From JAFAGX01 sp963759875 (GTDB lineage Bacteria; Acidobacteriota; Terriglobia; Terriglobales; Acidobacteriaceae): DNA of 64,000 nt. Location: the NCBI GenBank assembly GCA_963759875.1, contig CAVXBB010000015.1:1674001-1738000 (forward strand), written 5' to 3'. The notes beneath the pieces are model-generated. The model ran no database searches and had not been told where the DNA came from. It saw nothing but the letters and a program-made list of their open reading frames with translations. The position numbers and the translations under genes were made by a program. Positions within the stretch are counted from its first letter, which is position 1, and every line of letters starts with the position of its first letter. Shown one piece after another: positions 18,839 to 28,262 of the stretch.

Positions 18839-19471
18839 CGGGAATCTGCCCAGTTCCCCCCTCATATTCGAGCGTTTGCAGTCGATTTGAGCGACGTTGA
18901 TGAGAAGAATAGCGGCATTCATCATTTGTTCGAGGAAGCTGCTGAAAATACTCCCGCGCTGATCATTCTCGAAGATCTTGACCGTGCGTTCCCCAGAGAG
19001 GGGAAACAGACGAGAGAACGGACGATCAGTTTCCAAACCTTGCTCAACTGCCTTGATGGGGTTGGCACGCAAAATGGCGTTATCGTGGTGGCAACTACGA
19101 ATGATCCGACCTGTCTCGATCCAGCTATTTTGAAGCGTCCAGGTCGTTTCGACCGGGTGGTCTGGTTCCGTAATCCGGATGCAGAGCTACGCCGGGAATA
19201 CTACCGGCGGCTCAACCCGATGCTCAGTCGCGACGAATTCGAGGCAGCCATAATGAAGACGGAAGGATTCTCCTTCGCCCAGTTGCGGGAAACTTACATT
19301 ATGGGCGCTCAGTCGGCATTCGAGCACGGCAGAGAAGTTACGGTCGGCGATGTCATTGAGGCAATCGAGGTACAGACGGCGGGAGCGTACGAACTGAAGA
19401 GCTTGGGTACAGGTTCGGGTTTTGTGCGTAGCTTTCGAGAGTTCAGCCTCAGGTCAATAAAAACCGAATAA
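18839..19471 (+). pseudogene. 5'-truncated AAA+ ATPase fragment
   Basis: The open frame begins after a TGA at 18836 and encodes the second half of an AAA+ module: ALIILEDLDRAFP (Walker B), GVIVVATTNDPTCLDPAILK (sensor 1) and RPGRFDR (arginine finger), followed by a C-terminal lid. No Walker A exists upstream, and the residues before it (AFAVDLSDVDEK) correspond to the middle of the domain in BCS1-like AAA proteins. The 5' half is therefore missing, replaced by the divergent cupin region. A start at TTG 18887 would still lack ATP binding. This is a relic, possibly left by deletion. Confidence 0.65.
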
Positions 19472-19492
19472 ATGCGCCAAGAAGACTTCAGC

Positions 19493-19762
19493 TTAGGCTT
19501 TGCCGTGAATCTTCGCCCACCACCAACGCACCCCGACGAACAGGAAACGCCAGTCGTGGAAAAACTCTGGCGGTTTGCCCTCGAACGCATGTCCGATAAA
19601 TTGGAAAATCCATCCGAGGATGAACAGAGCCAAACCGTAGCGCCATAGGCGGTGGAAGAATATGCTACCGACAAAAAGTGGGAGCGAGAGCAGGATGGTC
19701 GGAATGCCCAGGGTGTGACAAACCCGGTTCACGGGATGCTGATGGCTGTAGGCACTGTGCAA
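19493..19762 (-). CDS. DUF962 / Mpo1-like membrane protein
   Basis: 89 residues with the DUF962 layout: HQHPVNRVCHTLGIPTILLS with conserved His residues, a helix LPLFVGSIFF, then YGLALFILGWIFQFIGHAFE and KPPEFFHDWRFLFVGVRWWW. In yeast Mpo1 the His residues bind iron for fatty-acid alpha-oxidation; the bacterial role is unproven. The usual N-terminal segment is missing in this frame, but the frame beginning at ATG 19793 gives MQGHRTNVQWIAQ, which fits the family start, so a one-base break near 19757 is likely and the real gene may span 19493-19793. Confidence 0.7.
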   Translation of the reverse strand: MHSAYSHQHPVNRVCHTLGIPTILLSLPLFVGSIFFHRLWRYGLALFILGWIFQFIGHAFEGKPPEFFHDWRFLFVGVRWWWAKIHGKA

Positions 19763-20125
19763 TCCATTGCACGTTAGTGCGATGGCCCTGCATGCGGAGG
19801 GATAATAATCAATCTATTGTTGAGGGCGCAAATGCTGTGGGGCAGCACACAATTCAGACAGGAAGATAAACAATGGACTACATAAATAATAAAGGAAAGA
19901 GCGACACGCCATGCTCCTCGGGAGGCCCGCGATGGTACTCAAATAGAAAATCAGCGTGGGCAACGATTTTCTCGGGTAGAGCCGACATTTTCTATTCTCA
20001 TTGAGCGCGTCGTGAGTGAGGGTGTGGCCGTCTCGGCGCGTCCCCCAAGCGTCTTTCTGGGCACTTGTTTCCCGTGTTCTCGAATGGTATTCACGAGGGA
20101 GCGCCATTCGCACAAAGAGGAAATC

Positions 20126-21430
20126 ATGAGACAACCTTTCTTTGTGTCTATTCTTGCCGTGGCCCTGTTTGCCTTGGCCGCTTTGCCGTCGTCGGAGGCA
20201 CCTACCGGTTTTGACAACAAAAGTAACGGCCTCGCCGACGATGCAACTCATCAGGCCGATCAATTGAAATTCGAGGAAGTCGAGCAGCTAAGCGACGGAC
20301 TCGGTCCTCTATATAACGCGCAATCCTGTCGCGAATGCCACCAGAGCCCGGTTTCAGGGTCCGCCTCCCAGGTCACGGAATTACGCGTCGGCCATCAGGG
20401 GCCAGACGGACACTTCCGCAATCCGGAAATCCCGATCGCTCACGGAGCCGAGGTTATCTCTGGCCGGTCTCTCGTGAACGATCGCGCTATTTGTCCCAAC
20501 GCTGCTTTCCCTAACGATGAGATTCAAGAGCGAGTTCCAGAGACAGAGACAATCCGGACGTTTCGCCTTTCTGTGAATCTGCTGGGGGACGGCTTCGTCG
20601 AGGCGGTTGCCGATCAAACCCTCATCGATCTCGCCCAGCGACAATGCAAATCTTCACATCGGAAAATCTGCGGACAGGTTCTCCAGGTGCCTATCGTAGA
20701 AGCACCCGGACAGATGAGCGTCGGTAGGTTCGGTTGGAAGGACCAGCACGCGAGCCTGCTATCGTTCGCCGCCGACGCTTACCTCAATGAGATGGGCATC
20801 ACAAATCGCCTTCAACCGGATGAGATAACCAAGCTTTGCAACACTGCTTCGGAGCCGAATGACACGCCAGGACCAGATGGCCTTTCCGACATCGATCACT
20901 TCGCCCGGTTTATTCGAGCCACCAAAGCGCCCGCGCGTGATTCCCAGCTCGCGAGTGGCGCTATTGCAAAGAAGGGCGAAGGTTTATTTGACAAGATCGG
21001 CTGTGCAACTTGCCACGTCCAAAGCCTGACCACTGCGCCCGCGGGAACGAAGATCAACGGCGGAACATTTACGATTCCAAACGCACTCGGGTCCATCACA
21101 TTTCACCCGTGGGGGGATTTCTTGATGCATGACGTGGGTACGGGCGATGGAATCCTGCAGGCGACCCGTGAGCACTACGGGAACAAAGTTTTCCAGATGA
21201 TGTCGGAGTACCTTTCAAAACAGGATTTCGAGAGCAGTAGGAACAAAATACGCACCGCTCCTTTATGGGGAGTCCGCTTGCGTCCACGATTGATGCACGA
21301 TGGGGCGTCTTTGACGCTTCGCGACGCGATCCTACGGCACCGTGGCGAGGCAAACCACGTAAGTCAGCAGTTTGAAAAACTGAAGAGAGAAGACCAAGAA
21401 GCGATCATCGAGTTCCTGAAGTCTCTATAA
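20126..21430 (+). CDS. di-heme DUF1111 (thiol oxidoreductase-like) c-type cytochrome
   Basis: 434 residues. ATG 20126 is preceded by AAGAGG and opens a signal peptide (RQPFFVSILAVALFALAALP). Two heme motifs are present, CRECH (68-72) and CATCH (about 293-297), with family signatures FRLSVNLLGDGFVEAVAD, VGRFGWKDQHASLLSF and APLWGVRLRPRLMHDGA. It is a paralogue of 11887-13338 but differs strongly in base and codon composition, being GC-balanced like the host. The product should be periplasmic and electron-transferring; the partner is unknown. Downstream (21437-21634) is only a decayed TPR-gene tail on the other strand. Confidence 0.92.
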   Translation: MRQPFFVSILAVALFALAALPSSEAPTGFDNKSNGLADDATHQADQLKFEEVEQLSDGLGPLYNAQSCRECHQSPVSGSASQVTELRVGHQGPDGHFRNPEIPIAHGAEVISGRSLVNDRAICPNAAFPNDEIQERVPETETIRTFRLSVNLLGDGFVEAVADQTLIDLAQRQCKSSHRKICGQVLQVPIVEAPGQMSVGRFGWKDQHASLLSFAADAYLNEMGITNRLQPDEITKLCNTASEPNDTPGPDGLSDIDHFARFIRATKAPARDSQLASGAIAKKGEGLFDKIGCATCHVQSLTTAPAGTKINGGTFTIPNALGSITFHPWGDFLMHDVGTGDGILQATREHYGNKVFQMMSEYLSKQDFESSRNKIRTAPLWGVRLRPRLMHDGASLTLRDAILRHRGEANHVSQQFEKLKREDQEAIIEFLKSL

Positions 21431-21560
21431 ACCTCCCCAGGCTGCGGCTCTCGCATGGTTAATCCGCGATTTGGTCACCTCGATCTCAAGCGCAATCGCG
21501 AAGCGGCAATCGCAACAGATCGCGATGGGTCAACAAAACTGCACCGCAACCATCATTGCA

Positions 21561-21634
21561 CTTCGCGTACTCGGCTTTGGCTTGCTTCAGGATGGGGATG
21601 TCGGGGTCGGCGTCTTTCCACAAGGAATGAAGCT
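21561..21634 (-). pseudogene. relic of the 3' end of a third TPR-sensor gene
   Basis: On the minus strand this short stretch encodes SLWKDADPDIPILKQAKAEY then AK, the same last residues as the genes ending at 24135 and 28263. The frame runs on without the expected stop, and upstream it meets the end of the 21637-24069 gene, whose own C-terminus is different. It looks like a scar from recombination between members of this gene family. Confidence 0.55.
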
Positions 21635-21636
21635 CG

Positions 21637-24069
21637 TCACTGAGGCAACCCGACCCGACGCAGTAGGTCGGTGAAGCGGGGGTCGGAACGGAGATCGTCC
21701 AGTTCGGGTTCGACCTTTAGAAACGCGATGTTGTGCCCCCCTTCTCTGTAGGTCTTCTCAAGATTTTCCAAAGCCCGGTCTTTGTCTCCCAGACGGGCAT
21801 AGAGTTGTGCAAAGTCAAAGGCCGGGACATAGCCGTGCTTCGAATCCGCGATGTCTGACTTCAGTTCCTCCTGCAAAAAGCCGTGGAGTCCAGCTTTCAA
21901 GAATGCCCGGCGGCGTATCGCCAAATCTTCCTTGGTGGCACCGTCGATCTCCTCCGACTTTAAGTACTCTTCCACAGCATCCCGGTACATACCCGTATGC
22001 TCGTAGCAAATACCCAGATTGTAGTGATCGAATGCAGAATCTGGATACAGCGCCAGCGTTTTCTGAAGTTGTTCGATCGCTTTGTCGAGGCGGTGGGCGA
22101 GTAGATAAACAAATCCCAACAAGGTATTGGTTGGTTGCGACACCGGGTCAAGCGCGTGAGCTTTCTCGATCTCCGCGACAGCCTCATCCTGTCTGCCCAT
22201 GGCCGACAGGTAAATCGCATACAGTTGGTGGACTTCTGAAGAACGAGGACTGAGTTCCATAGCCCGATTGAATTCTTCCTGCGCGCCCGCCCAATCCCAA
22301 TCGTATACAAAATGGAGGTGGGCAAGGGTGGCATGAGCTTCACCAAGATGGTTGTCAATCGCCAGTGCTTTCGTAATCGCTGTTTTGGCCTTTGCACTGG
22401 ACTCTCGGGGCGGCAATGCGCCCCAAATGCCGAGTTCTTTGTAACAGTCAGCTAAACCAACATAGGCTAACGCGTAATTGGGATCGCGATTCACCGCCTG
22501 CTGAAAATATTTGAGAGCTTCGCTAAAGCCGTCCGTCGAGAGTTTGCTGTAGTAATAGCGACCCTTAAGGTAGTCCTCATAGGCTTCCGGCTCAATTGGT
22601 CGGGAGTTTGACAACTGCGCTCGCTCTTGTGGTGTTAGCGTAACCCTGATCTTGCTAGCTATGTCACGCGCAACCTCATCTTGGAGGGACAGGATATTCC
22701 GCAGATCGCGCTCGTAGCTGTCGGCCCACAGGTGAGTGTCGGTGGGTGCATGTATAAGTTGCGCGGTGATTCTCACCCGATCTCCCGAACGCTCGACCGA
22801 TCCCTCTACCACTCCATCGACATTCAACTCCCGAGCAATTTCCGGCAGAGACTTGTTGGCGTCCTTGTAGCGCATCGCCGAAGTTCGTGAAATTACTCTA
22901 ACCGCTCCAATCTTGGAGAGATCGGTGATCAATTCCTCCGTCATTCCATCGGCAAAATATTCCTGTGTCGGATCGCCCGAGAGGTTCTTCAATGGCAGCA
23001 CGGCGAGCGACTCGATATGGGGGGCAGGCACAGACCCATGCAGCCATTCGCGCAACTTAGCCGCTCTAAACCCCACAATCAGCGCAAGCAATACAACAAG
23101 ACCTCCCACTGTGGCAACCACGCCCCGCCGTGACGCGTGCCTGTTGGAAGGTGTGGTTTTTGCGGCTCCAGCTTCTCCAGATTCAGTGTCGCGCTTCAGC
23201 CGTTGCAGGTCGGCTCGCATTTCCGCCGCGCCCTGATAGCGCAGGTTGCGGTCTTTCTCCAGAGCCTTGTTGATGATGTCTTCTAGTTTCAGGGGCACGT
23301 CGGGATTCAGCCGCACTGCTGGCGTGGGAGCCGCGTCAAGGATCGCTTTGAAAATCACTCCCGAACTCTCTCCACGAAACGGTAATTGACCCGTCGCCAT
23401 TTCGTAGAGCACCGCACCAAACGAGAACAAGTCAGTGCGGGCGTCCAATTCTTTGGCGCGGACTTGTTCGGGTGACATGTAGGCTATAGTTCCCACAGCG
23501 GTGCCCGGACTCGTCAGGTGTTCTTCGAGTGTCACTGTCGATTGGGCGGTCTTGCCAGCCTGTCCCATCGTGCTCAGGACCGGCGTTACCTTCGCCAACC
23601 CAAAATCCAGAACCTTTGCATGCCCGCGCTTCGTGACAAAGATGTTCGCGGGCTTGATATCCCGGTGGACGATCCCCGCAGAGTGCGCGGCATCGAGCGC
23701 GTCTGCGATCTCAATCCCCAGCGACAATACGGCCTCGACTTCCAGAGGTTTACCACCGATGCGATGCTTCAGCGTCATCCCTTCCAGATACTCCATGACG
23801 ATGAACGGCTGACCATCTTGCTTTCCGATCTCATGGATCGTGCAGATGTTGGGATGGTTCAGCGCTGAGGCGGCACGTGCCTCCCGGCGAAAGCGTTCCA
23901 AAGCGTGCGGGTCTTGGGCTACGTTGTCCGGCAGGAATTTCAACGCGACGAAGCGTCCAAGTTCCGTGTCCTCTGCTTTGTAAACGACACCCATCCCCCC
24001 ACCGCCGAGTTTTTCGACGATCCGATAGTGGGAGATGGTCTGACCGACGAGTTCGGACGATGTGGTCAT
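21637..24069 (-). CDS. Ser/Thr protein kinase with TolB-like domain and TPR array
   Basis: 810-residue Hanks-type kinase. Residues about 10-275 are the kinase: LGGGGMGVVYKAED P-loop, VALKFL lysine, HRDIKPANIF catalytic loop, DFGLA and YMSPEQ, all intact. One transmembrane helix lies near 325-345 (VVATVGGLVVLLALIVGF). Outside the membrane is a TolB/FlgO-like domain (SLAVLPLKNLSGDPTQEYFA, DGMTEELITDLSKIGAVRVI) as in class III cyclase-associated sensors, then about eight TPR repeats to RSDPRFTDLLRRVGLPQ. ATG 24069 is chosen because the kinase domain begins there. It lies 65 bases after the winged-helix-TPR gene on the same strand and may be co-transcribed. Confidence 0.93.
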   Translation of the reverse strand: MTTSSELVGQTISHYRIVEKLGGGGMGVVYKAEDTELGRFVALKFLPDNVAQDPHALERFRREARAASALNHPNICTIHEIGKQDGQPFIVMEYLEGMTLKHRIGGKPLEVEAVLSLGIEIADALDAAHSAGIVHRDIKPANIFVTKRGHAKVLDFGLAKVTPVLSTMGQAGKTAQSTVTLEEHLTSPGTAVGTIAYMSPEQVRAKELDARTDLFSFGAVLYEMATGQLPFRGESSGVIFKAILDAAPTPAVRLNPDVPLKLEDIINKALEKDRNLRYQGAAEMRADLQRLKRDTESGEAGAAKTTPSNRHASRRGVVATVGGLVVLLALIVGFRAAKLREWLHGSVPAPHIESLAVLPLKNLSGDPTQEYFADGMTEELITDLSKIGAVRVISRTSAMRYKDANKSLPEIARELNVDGVVEGSVERSGDRVRITAQLIHAPTDTHLWADSYERDLRNILSLQDEVARDIASKIRVTLTPQERAQLSNSRPIEPEAYEDYLKGRYYYSKLSTDGFSEALKYFQQAVNRDPNYALAYVGLADCYKELGIWGALPPRESSAKAKTAITKALAIDNHLGEAHATLAHLHFVYDWDWAGAQEEFNRAMELSPRSSEVHQLYAIYLSAMGRQDEAVAEIEKAHALDPVSQPTNTLLGFVYLLAHRLDKAIEQLQKTLALYPDSAFDHYNLGICYEHTGMYRDAVEEYLKSEEIDGATKEDLAIRRRAFLKAGLHGFLQEELKSDIADSKHGYVPAFDFAQLYARLGDKDRALENLEKTYREGGHNIAFLKVEPELDDLRSDPRFTDLLRRVGLPQ

Positions 24070-24134
24070 TGGCGGGAATGGTAGGTCGGACAGCAGCGAA
24101 ACCTCAATCGACAACACATAAAGAAGATAAGCGG

Positions 24135-26477
24135 CTATTGCAGTTTCGCGTACTCGGCCTTGGCTTCTTTCAGGATGGGGATGTCGGGGTCGGCATCTTT
24201 CCAGAGCGTTAGGAAGTCTTTGTAGGCGGCGAGAGCCCGAACGCGAGCAGCATCGGCATCTGCGCCCTGTGAAGTTTTCGCTTGCAGTGCATTCGCACGC
24301 GCCACACCAAGATGCGCCAATGCACCCGTCCAGCAGTTCCAGACAATGCCGCTGTGGTCGAGAATCTTCTGAAACTCGGCGGCAGCGTCGTAGCTCTGTC
24401 CGGCTGCCAGATATACCTCACCCCGAATATAGGTCGGGTAAAGACAGGAAAGATTGGCAACGAAACTGATTTGCCCCAACTCCATGGGGCCAGCCGCCAT
24501 TTGCAGCTCATCGAGAGCGGCAGCTGGATTCTTCCGGTCAAGCGCCAATTGTGCCCGAATCGCGGACAACCAAAGGGCCTGCATCTGGGAATCCAGAGGA
24601 AAGCGTTTATTGAGGTCCTGCACCAAGGATTCGGCTCGCGCGGTATCGCTCGCCATGGCAAGCGCCAGTGCTGCTTCGAGTTCGACGCCCTGACTTTTGG
24701 AATCGAGCTTTAAGCCGTCCGCCACTGCTTGCCGCGCTTCGGCATCATTGCGGAAGGCAGCTTCCCGCAGAGCAGCATTTTCTTGCCAGATCGCTCCGTT
24801 TTCTTTGCTGTCAGCGCGGATGGCGGAGTCCACAGACTGCTTCGTCAGTCCACGTGCTTTGCTTAGATGACCGGCGTATGCATCGGTGTCTGATGCGAGC
24901 GAAAGCCCCTCGTTCTCAAACTCAGGTTTGCCCGCAAACCACTGTTGCTGTTCGGCCATCGCCGCGGAATCGGCCCCGAGAAAAGCCAAACCATAGAGAG
25001 CATTGTGGAGCAGGTCGCTATCCAGGTTTCGAGCCAGCGCCTGCTGAATTACCTGCCGCGCTTCATCGAATCGTTGCAAGGCGAGCAGGCTATTGATGAG
25101 ATTATCGTGTGGGTCAATGTTATCCGGGGCGAGGCGAAGGCTTTCCCGATACTCCTCAACCGCCAGCTCGTACTGTCCCCACGAGCTGTAGACGTTGCCC
25201 AGATCGAGGTGTGCCCTGTAGTTCCGCGGGTAGCTCCCAATCCACTCCTGATAGGTTTTTACTGCTCTATCCAGTTCCCCGGTTACGTACGAATAGTAAT
25301 TGGCGGTAATCAATAGCCTTTCCCACTCGCTGGCATGTTCCCGCAACTCAAATGCTTTGTTGAAGTATTCGCTGGCCCGGTCCAGTTCGCCAAGACCGAA
25401 GTAGTCGTCACCCAATGCCCTATAGCCCATGGCAAAGGCGGGATCAAGTTGAATGGCACGCTGATGGTAAGGCAGAGCTGCGGCAGAGCTTTTCTCGCGA
25501 TAAGCCTTGTTGCCAAGGCTATACGCTTTCAAGGCTTCGAGCGAGGAGGTAGTGGCCTCTGCCAGCGGAACATCAAATCTCTGCACAGTTGCCAGCGACT
25601 CGCCCAGTTCTCCGCGCAATTTGGATGCCGCCCCTCCCAGCGCGTCCAGCACCTTCTCTTTGGCTGACGCCGTAACCTGTTCCTCCACCAGCGGGTCGCC
25701 GCTCTGACAGTTCACCGCCGTCAGCCCCAGCACGTATTGACTGCCAAGGCTGGCAATGGATCCCGCAATGTAGGCGTTGCTGCCCGCTCGCTGGCACGCC
25801 TCTCTCGCCAGGTCGGCCGTGAGTTTCGTGCCAGCCGGATGCGACATCATCTGCAAGGTCGCCGCCACCTTGTTATCGGACAGAACATTCAGGAAGGGCG
25901 ATTGCCTCAGAGAGACGCTGAGCGCCATCTTCAGCGTGTCATCGAAAACCGGATCGCCCGTGCTGTTGGCGAAATCCGCGAGCACCACGGTGTCCTTTTC
26001 AGTAAGGCGTGAGGAGCGGATTCTCAGGACATAGCCGACCGTAAGCACAACAAGAACCAGAGCGGCAACGACCACGGATAACCCAAGGTGCGGAAGGGTA
26101 TGCCGCTTGGGAACGGTTTCTCGCTGCGAATCAGGGAACGGTTTCTCGCGCAAACCGTCTAAAGGAGCTATAAAGCGGTATCCGACACGGGGAACGGTCT
26201 CAATATAGCGTGGTTCATCCGCCGAATCGCACAGCGCCTCTCGCAACTTCTTGACAGATGTATTGAGCCCGTGCTCGAAATCAACGAAAGTGTCCGCAGG
26301 CCAAAGGCATTGCCGGATTTCTTCTCGAGTGACCACCCTGCCTGCACGCGCCAGCAGGACTTCCAAAATCTGATAGGGCTGTCCGCGCAGCTTAATTCTT
26401 GTCCCGTGCTTGGACAACTCCCGCGCTTCCGTGTTCACCGCGAACGGGCCAAACCGAAATACACGTGGAGATTCCAT
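24135..26477 (-). CDS. membrane-anchored winged-helix regulator (CadC/ToxR-like) with TPR array
   Basis: 780 residues. Residues 5-105 form an OmpR/CadC-type winged helix: FRFGPFAVNTEARELSKHG, LRGQPYQILEVLLARAG, DFEHGLNTSVKKLREAL and YIETVPRVGYRFIAP. A transmembrane helix at about 129-150 (LSVVVAALVLVVLTVGYVL) puts the rest outside the cytoplasm. That part starts with TEKDTVVLADFANSTGDPVF, a TolB-like domain, followed by TPRs ending LWKDADPDIPILKEAKAEYA. The C-terminal 640 residues are homologous to those of the kinase at 28263-31232. It should be a one-component transmembrane transcription regulator; ligand unknown. Confidence 0.92.
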   Translation of the reverse strand: MESPRVFRFGPFAVNTEARELSKHGTRIKLRGQPYQILEVLLARAGRVVTREEIRQCLWPADTFVDFEHGLNTSVKKLREALCDSADEPRYIETVPRVGYRFIAPLDGLREKPFPDSQRETVPKRHTLPHLGLSVVVAALVLVVLTVGYVLRIRSSRLTEKDTVVLADFANSTGDPVFDDTLKMALSVSLRQSPFLNVLSDNKVAATLQMMSHPAGTKLTADLAREACQRAGSNAYIAGSIASLGSQYVLGLTAVNCQSGDPLVEEQVTASAKEKVLDALGGAASKLRGELGESLATVQRFDVPLAEATTSSLEALKAYSLGNKAYREKSSAAALPYHQRAIQLDPAFAMGYRALGDDYFGLGELDRASEYFNKAFELREHASEWERLLITANYYSYVTGELDRAVKTYQEWIGSYPRNYRAHLDLGNVYSSWGQYELAVEEYRESLRLAPDNIDPHDNLINSLLALQRFDEARQVIQQALARNLDSDLLHNALYGLAFLGADSAAMAEQQQWFAGKPEFENEGLSLASDTDAYAGHLSKARGLTKQSVDSAIRADSKENGAIWQENAALREAAFRNDAEARQAVADGLKLDSKSQGVELEAALALAMASDTARAESLVQDLNKRFPLDSQMQALWLSAIRAQLALDRKNPAAALDELQMAAGPMELGQISFVANLSCLYPTYIRGEVYLAAGQSYDAAAEFQKILDHSGIVWNCWTGALAHLGVARANALQAKTSQGADADAARVRALAAYKDFLTLWKDADPDIPILKEAKAEYAKLQ

Positions 26478-26837
26478 AGCCCCTACTCAACCCCGGCTGT
26501 GGTTGCTGCATTTTACCACCCCCGGTCCTCTCAGTGATTCCCAAACAAGCATATTATTTTCAGCGCGTTAACGACTTACCTCTAACTTATCTACATTTCA
26601 CGTCCACTGCATTGCGGCAGTTCGTGGGTTCGGGGATAGTGGCCTTGAACGTAGGGCTCCGGGCAGCTACCGCCTCGCGCCCTTTCATGTTCTGAAGTTC
26701 CGCGAACGAATTTTCGTGTCGATCACCTAACTTGCCCCGCTTTCCGTTCTCATAGGCGCAGAGTTGGGCGGCGTGGAGTTTTGCAGAAATAGCCGAAGGC
26801 CAACACAGGGACACGAACGAGAAAAGTAGGAAACATC

Positions 26838-27011
26838 ATGGCGGCTAACCCGAGTATTGCCAATCCCAGCCTAATTTCAGGTACCGAGCAGGCCGTTTCA
26901 GAAAGCAGCAAGCAGAAGCTGGGGACCTTGCTCGAACGCAGCGAAGAAGTTTTGCGCAAAGCTTTCGGGGACGATCAGGAAACGATCGCGAACTCTCTCC
27001 GTGGGCTTTGA
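26838..27011 (+). CDS. 57-residue protein sharing an N-terminal motif with the adjacent STAS protein
   Basis: Small ORF from ATG 26838: MAANPSIANPSLISGTEQAV, then a helical charged part KQKLGTLLERSEEVLRKAF and a stop at 27009. I know no family. Its first residues (NPSIAN) recur in the STAS protein 75 bases downstream (VNPSIAN), suggesting duplication of a 5' segment or a shared docking motif. No ideal ribosome binding site is seen (GTAGG lies 8 bases upstream). Co-transcription with the STAS gene is inferred from orientation and spacing. Confidence 0.5.
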   Translation: MAANPSIANPSLISGTEQAVSESSKQKLGTLLERSEEVLRKAFGDDQETIANSLRGL

Positions 27012-27086
27012 GTGTATGGAGTGTCCTTTCCGGCAGGCGAACAGAGTGGCAGCCGGAGTACAGATAGTTGACAAGGAGCCAACATC

Positions 27087-27518
27087 GTGTCCGTTAATCC
27101 GAGTATTGCGAACTTAATGCCGGAACCAGAGCAAGTTTTCTCGAATGGTTTAAGGGTACAGACGCAGCTAAGTGGGAATGTGTTCATCTTCCATTGCCAA
27201 GGTCGCCTCGTGTTCGGTGATGAGGGCGCAGTTTTGCGCGAAAGAGTAGGCAGTATGTTATCGGGATCTCCGAATGTTGTGATGAACCTGCGCGAGGTGG
27301 ATCATATCGATAGTGGCGGAATTGGCGTTCTGATTGGACTTCTCGTCTCGGCACGAAATCGGGGCGGCGATCTCAAGCTGGTCGCGCCCAACCAGCATGT
27401 CGCCGACGTGCTTCGACGCACAAATCTGCATACGATATTCAAGCTCTACAGTGGTGACGGCGCAGCAGTCGCAGCCTTCCACGAGCAGGCACCCAAAAGA
27501 ATGAGCGGGCAATTGTAG
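27087..27518 (+). CDS. STAS-domain anti-sigma factor antagonist
   Basis: 143 residues. The STAS fold is clear: VFIFHCQGRLVFGDEGAVLR, VVMNLREVDHIDSGGIGVLI with the phosphorylatable Ser in the DSxGIG loop, then GGDLKLVAPNQHVADVLRRT and HTIFKLYSGDGAAVAAF. GTG 27087 is supported by AAGGAG 8 bases upstream. Such proteins bind an anti-sigma kinase when unphosphorylated and so free a sigma factor or partner. No anti-sigma kinase is in the window; the 57-residue ORF upstream may be linked. It is flanked by the large sensor genes on the other strand. Confidence 0.9.
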   Translation: MSVNPSIANLMPEPEQVFSNGLRVQTQLSGNVFIFHCQGRLVFGDEGAVLRERVGSMLSGSPNVVMNLREVDHIDSGGIGVLIGLLVSARNRGGDLKLVAPNQHVADVLRRTNLHTIFKLYSGDGAAVAAFHEQAPKRMSGQL

Positions 27519-28027
27519 ACAGCAAAGCCTAAATCACGGTGTTTTCTTCGTCTCGGGAACAGATTCGATGATTTTTCCGCGCTGTTCACGCGGAACCACT
27601 CTTACGGAACGTGCTCGGGATATAGAACTCGATTACCTTGGCCACAGCCATCCTCTACCTGTAACAATATCGCCGGAAACTCTGCCGTCATGTTTACTGG
27701 GTGTGTCCCTGCCACTCCCAGCCACAGTCGCAACGGACTGAGTCGCACAACCGGAGTTTTCTGAGGACCGCCTTGCACACCGCGCATGACCTCATCCACA
27801 TAAACACCTCCACTCCGACAAAGTTTTCGGAGTGTATGAACAGCTGGGACTCGGACCAACGGGAGCGCGGATGCACTGCCGTTGTTAGCAGATTGTCAAA
27901 TGATTGTTGAAGAAGTTACAGGTGACTCCTGACACTCCTGTGCCAGGGACTCCCCGTTTTGTGGCATTGCACGCCACTGACACGGCTCATAGCATGTGCT
28001 GCATCCGTCAGATCTTGAGGTGCGCAA

Positions 28028-28249
28028 ATGACCGTCCCCCGGCGTGTAAACAAGGCTTCCACAAATCCTCTCGCTTTCAATTGAAGAATCCCTTCAGGTA
28101 ACTCCTTCGACGAAGTGGTGGCTGATCTTCACCTGTCACCAGACCAGTACCGGTATTCTCTCGCGCTACAAGAGTGGGTGCGTCGCAACAAGGGTGACAA
28201 GTATGTACCGGTGGAAGTGTTGAAGAGTTTCGGATTCGAGGCGGAGTGA
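28028..28249 (+). pseudogene. small ORF with one in-frame TGA, unknown function
   Basis: ATG 28028 has a good GAGGTG 6 bases upstream and reads TVPRRVNKASTNPLAFN, then TGA at 28082-28084, then RIPSGNSFDEVVADLHLSPD, QYRYSLALQEWVRRNKGDKY and VPVEVLKSFGFEAE to the stop at 28247. The second part is clearly protein-like. Without the TGA this would be a 73-residue protein. I do not recognise a family. A nonsense mutation or miscall of CGA or TGG is the simplest view. Confidence 0.45.
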
Positions 28250-28262
28250 CTCAAGATCAGCT

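Noticed and set aside
18686..19072. Minus-strand ORF of 128 codons across the AAA+ fragment
   Set aside because: Most of it is antisense to clear AAA+ motifs; only its last 35 codons are kept, as the likely cupin signal peptide.
19814..20263. Minus-strand ORF of 149 codons
   Set aside because: Covers the promoter and start of the DUF1111 gene; no family and biased composition.
27577..27593. Hairpin CCGCG/CGCGG after the STAS gene as a terminator
   Set aside because: The T-run lies on the upstream side for the plus strand and there is no minus-strand gene ending there.
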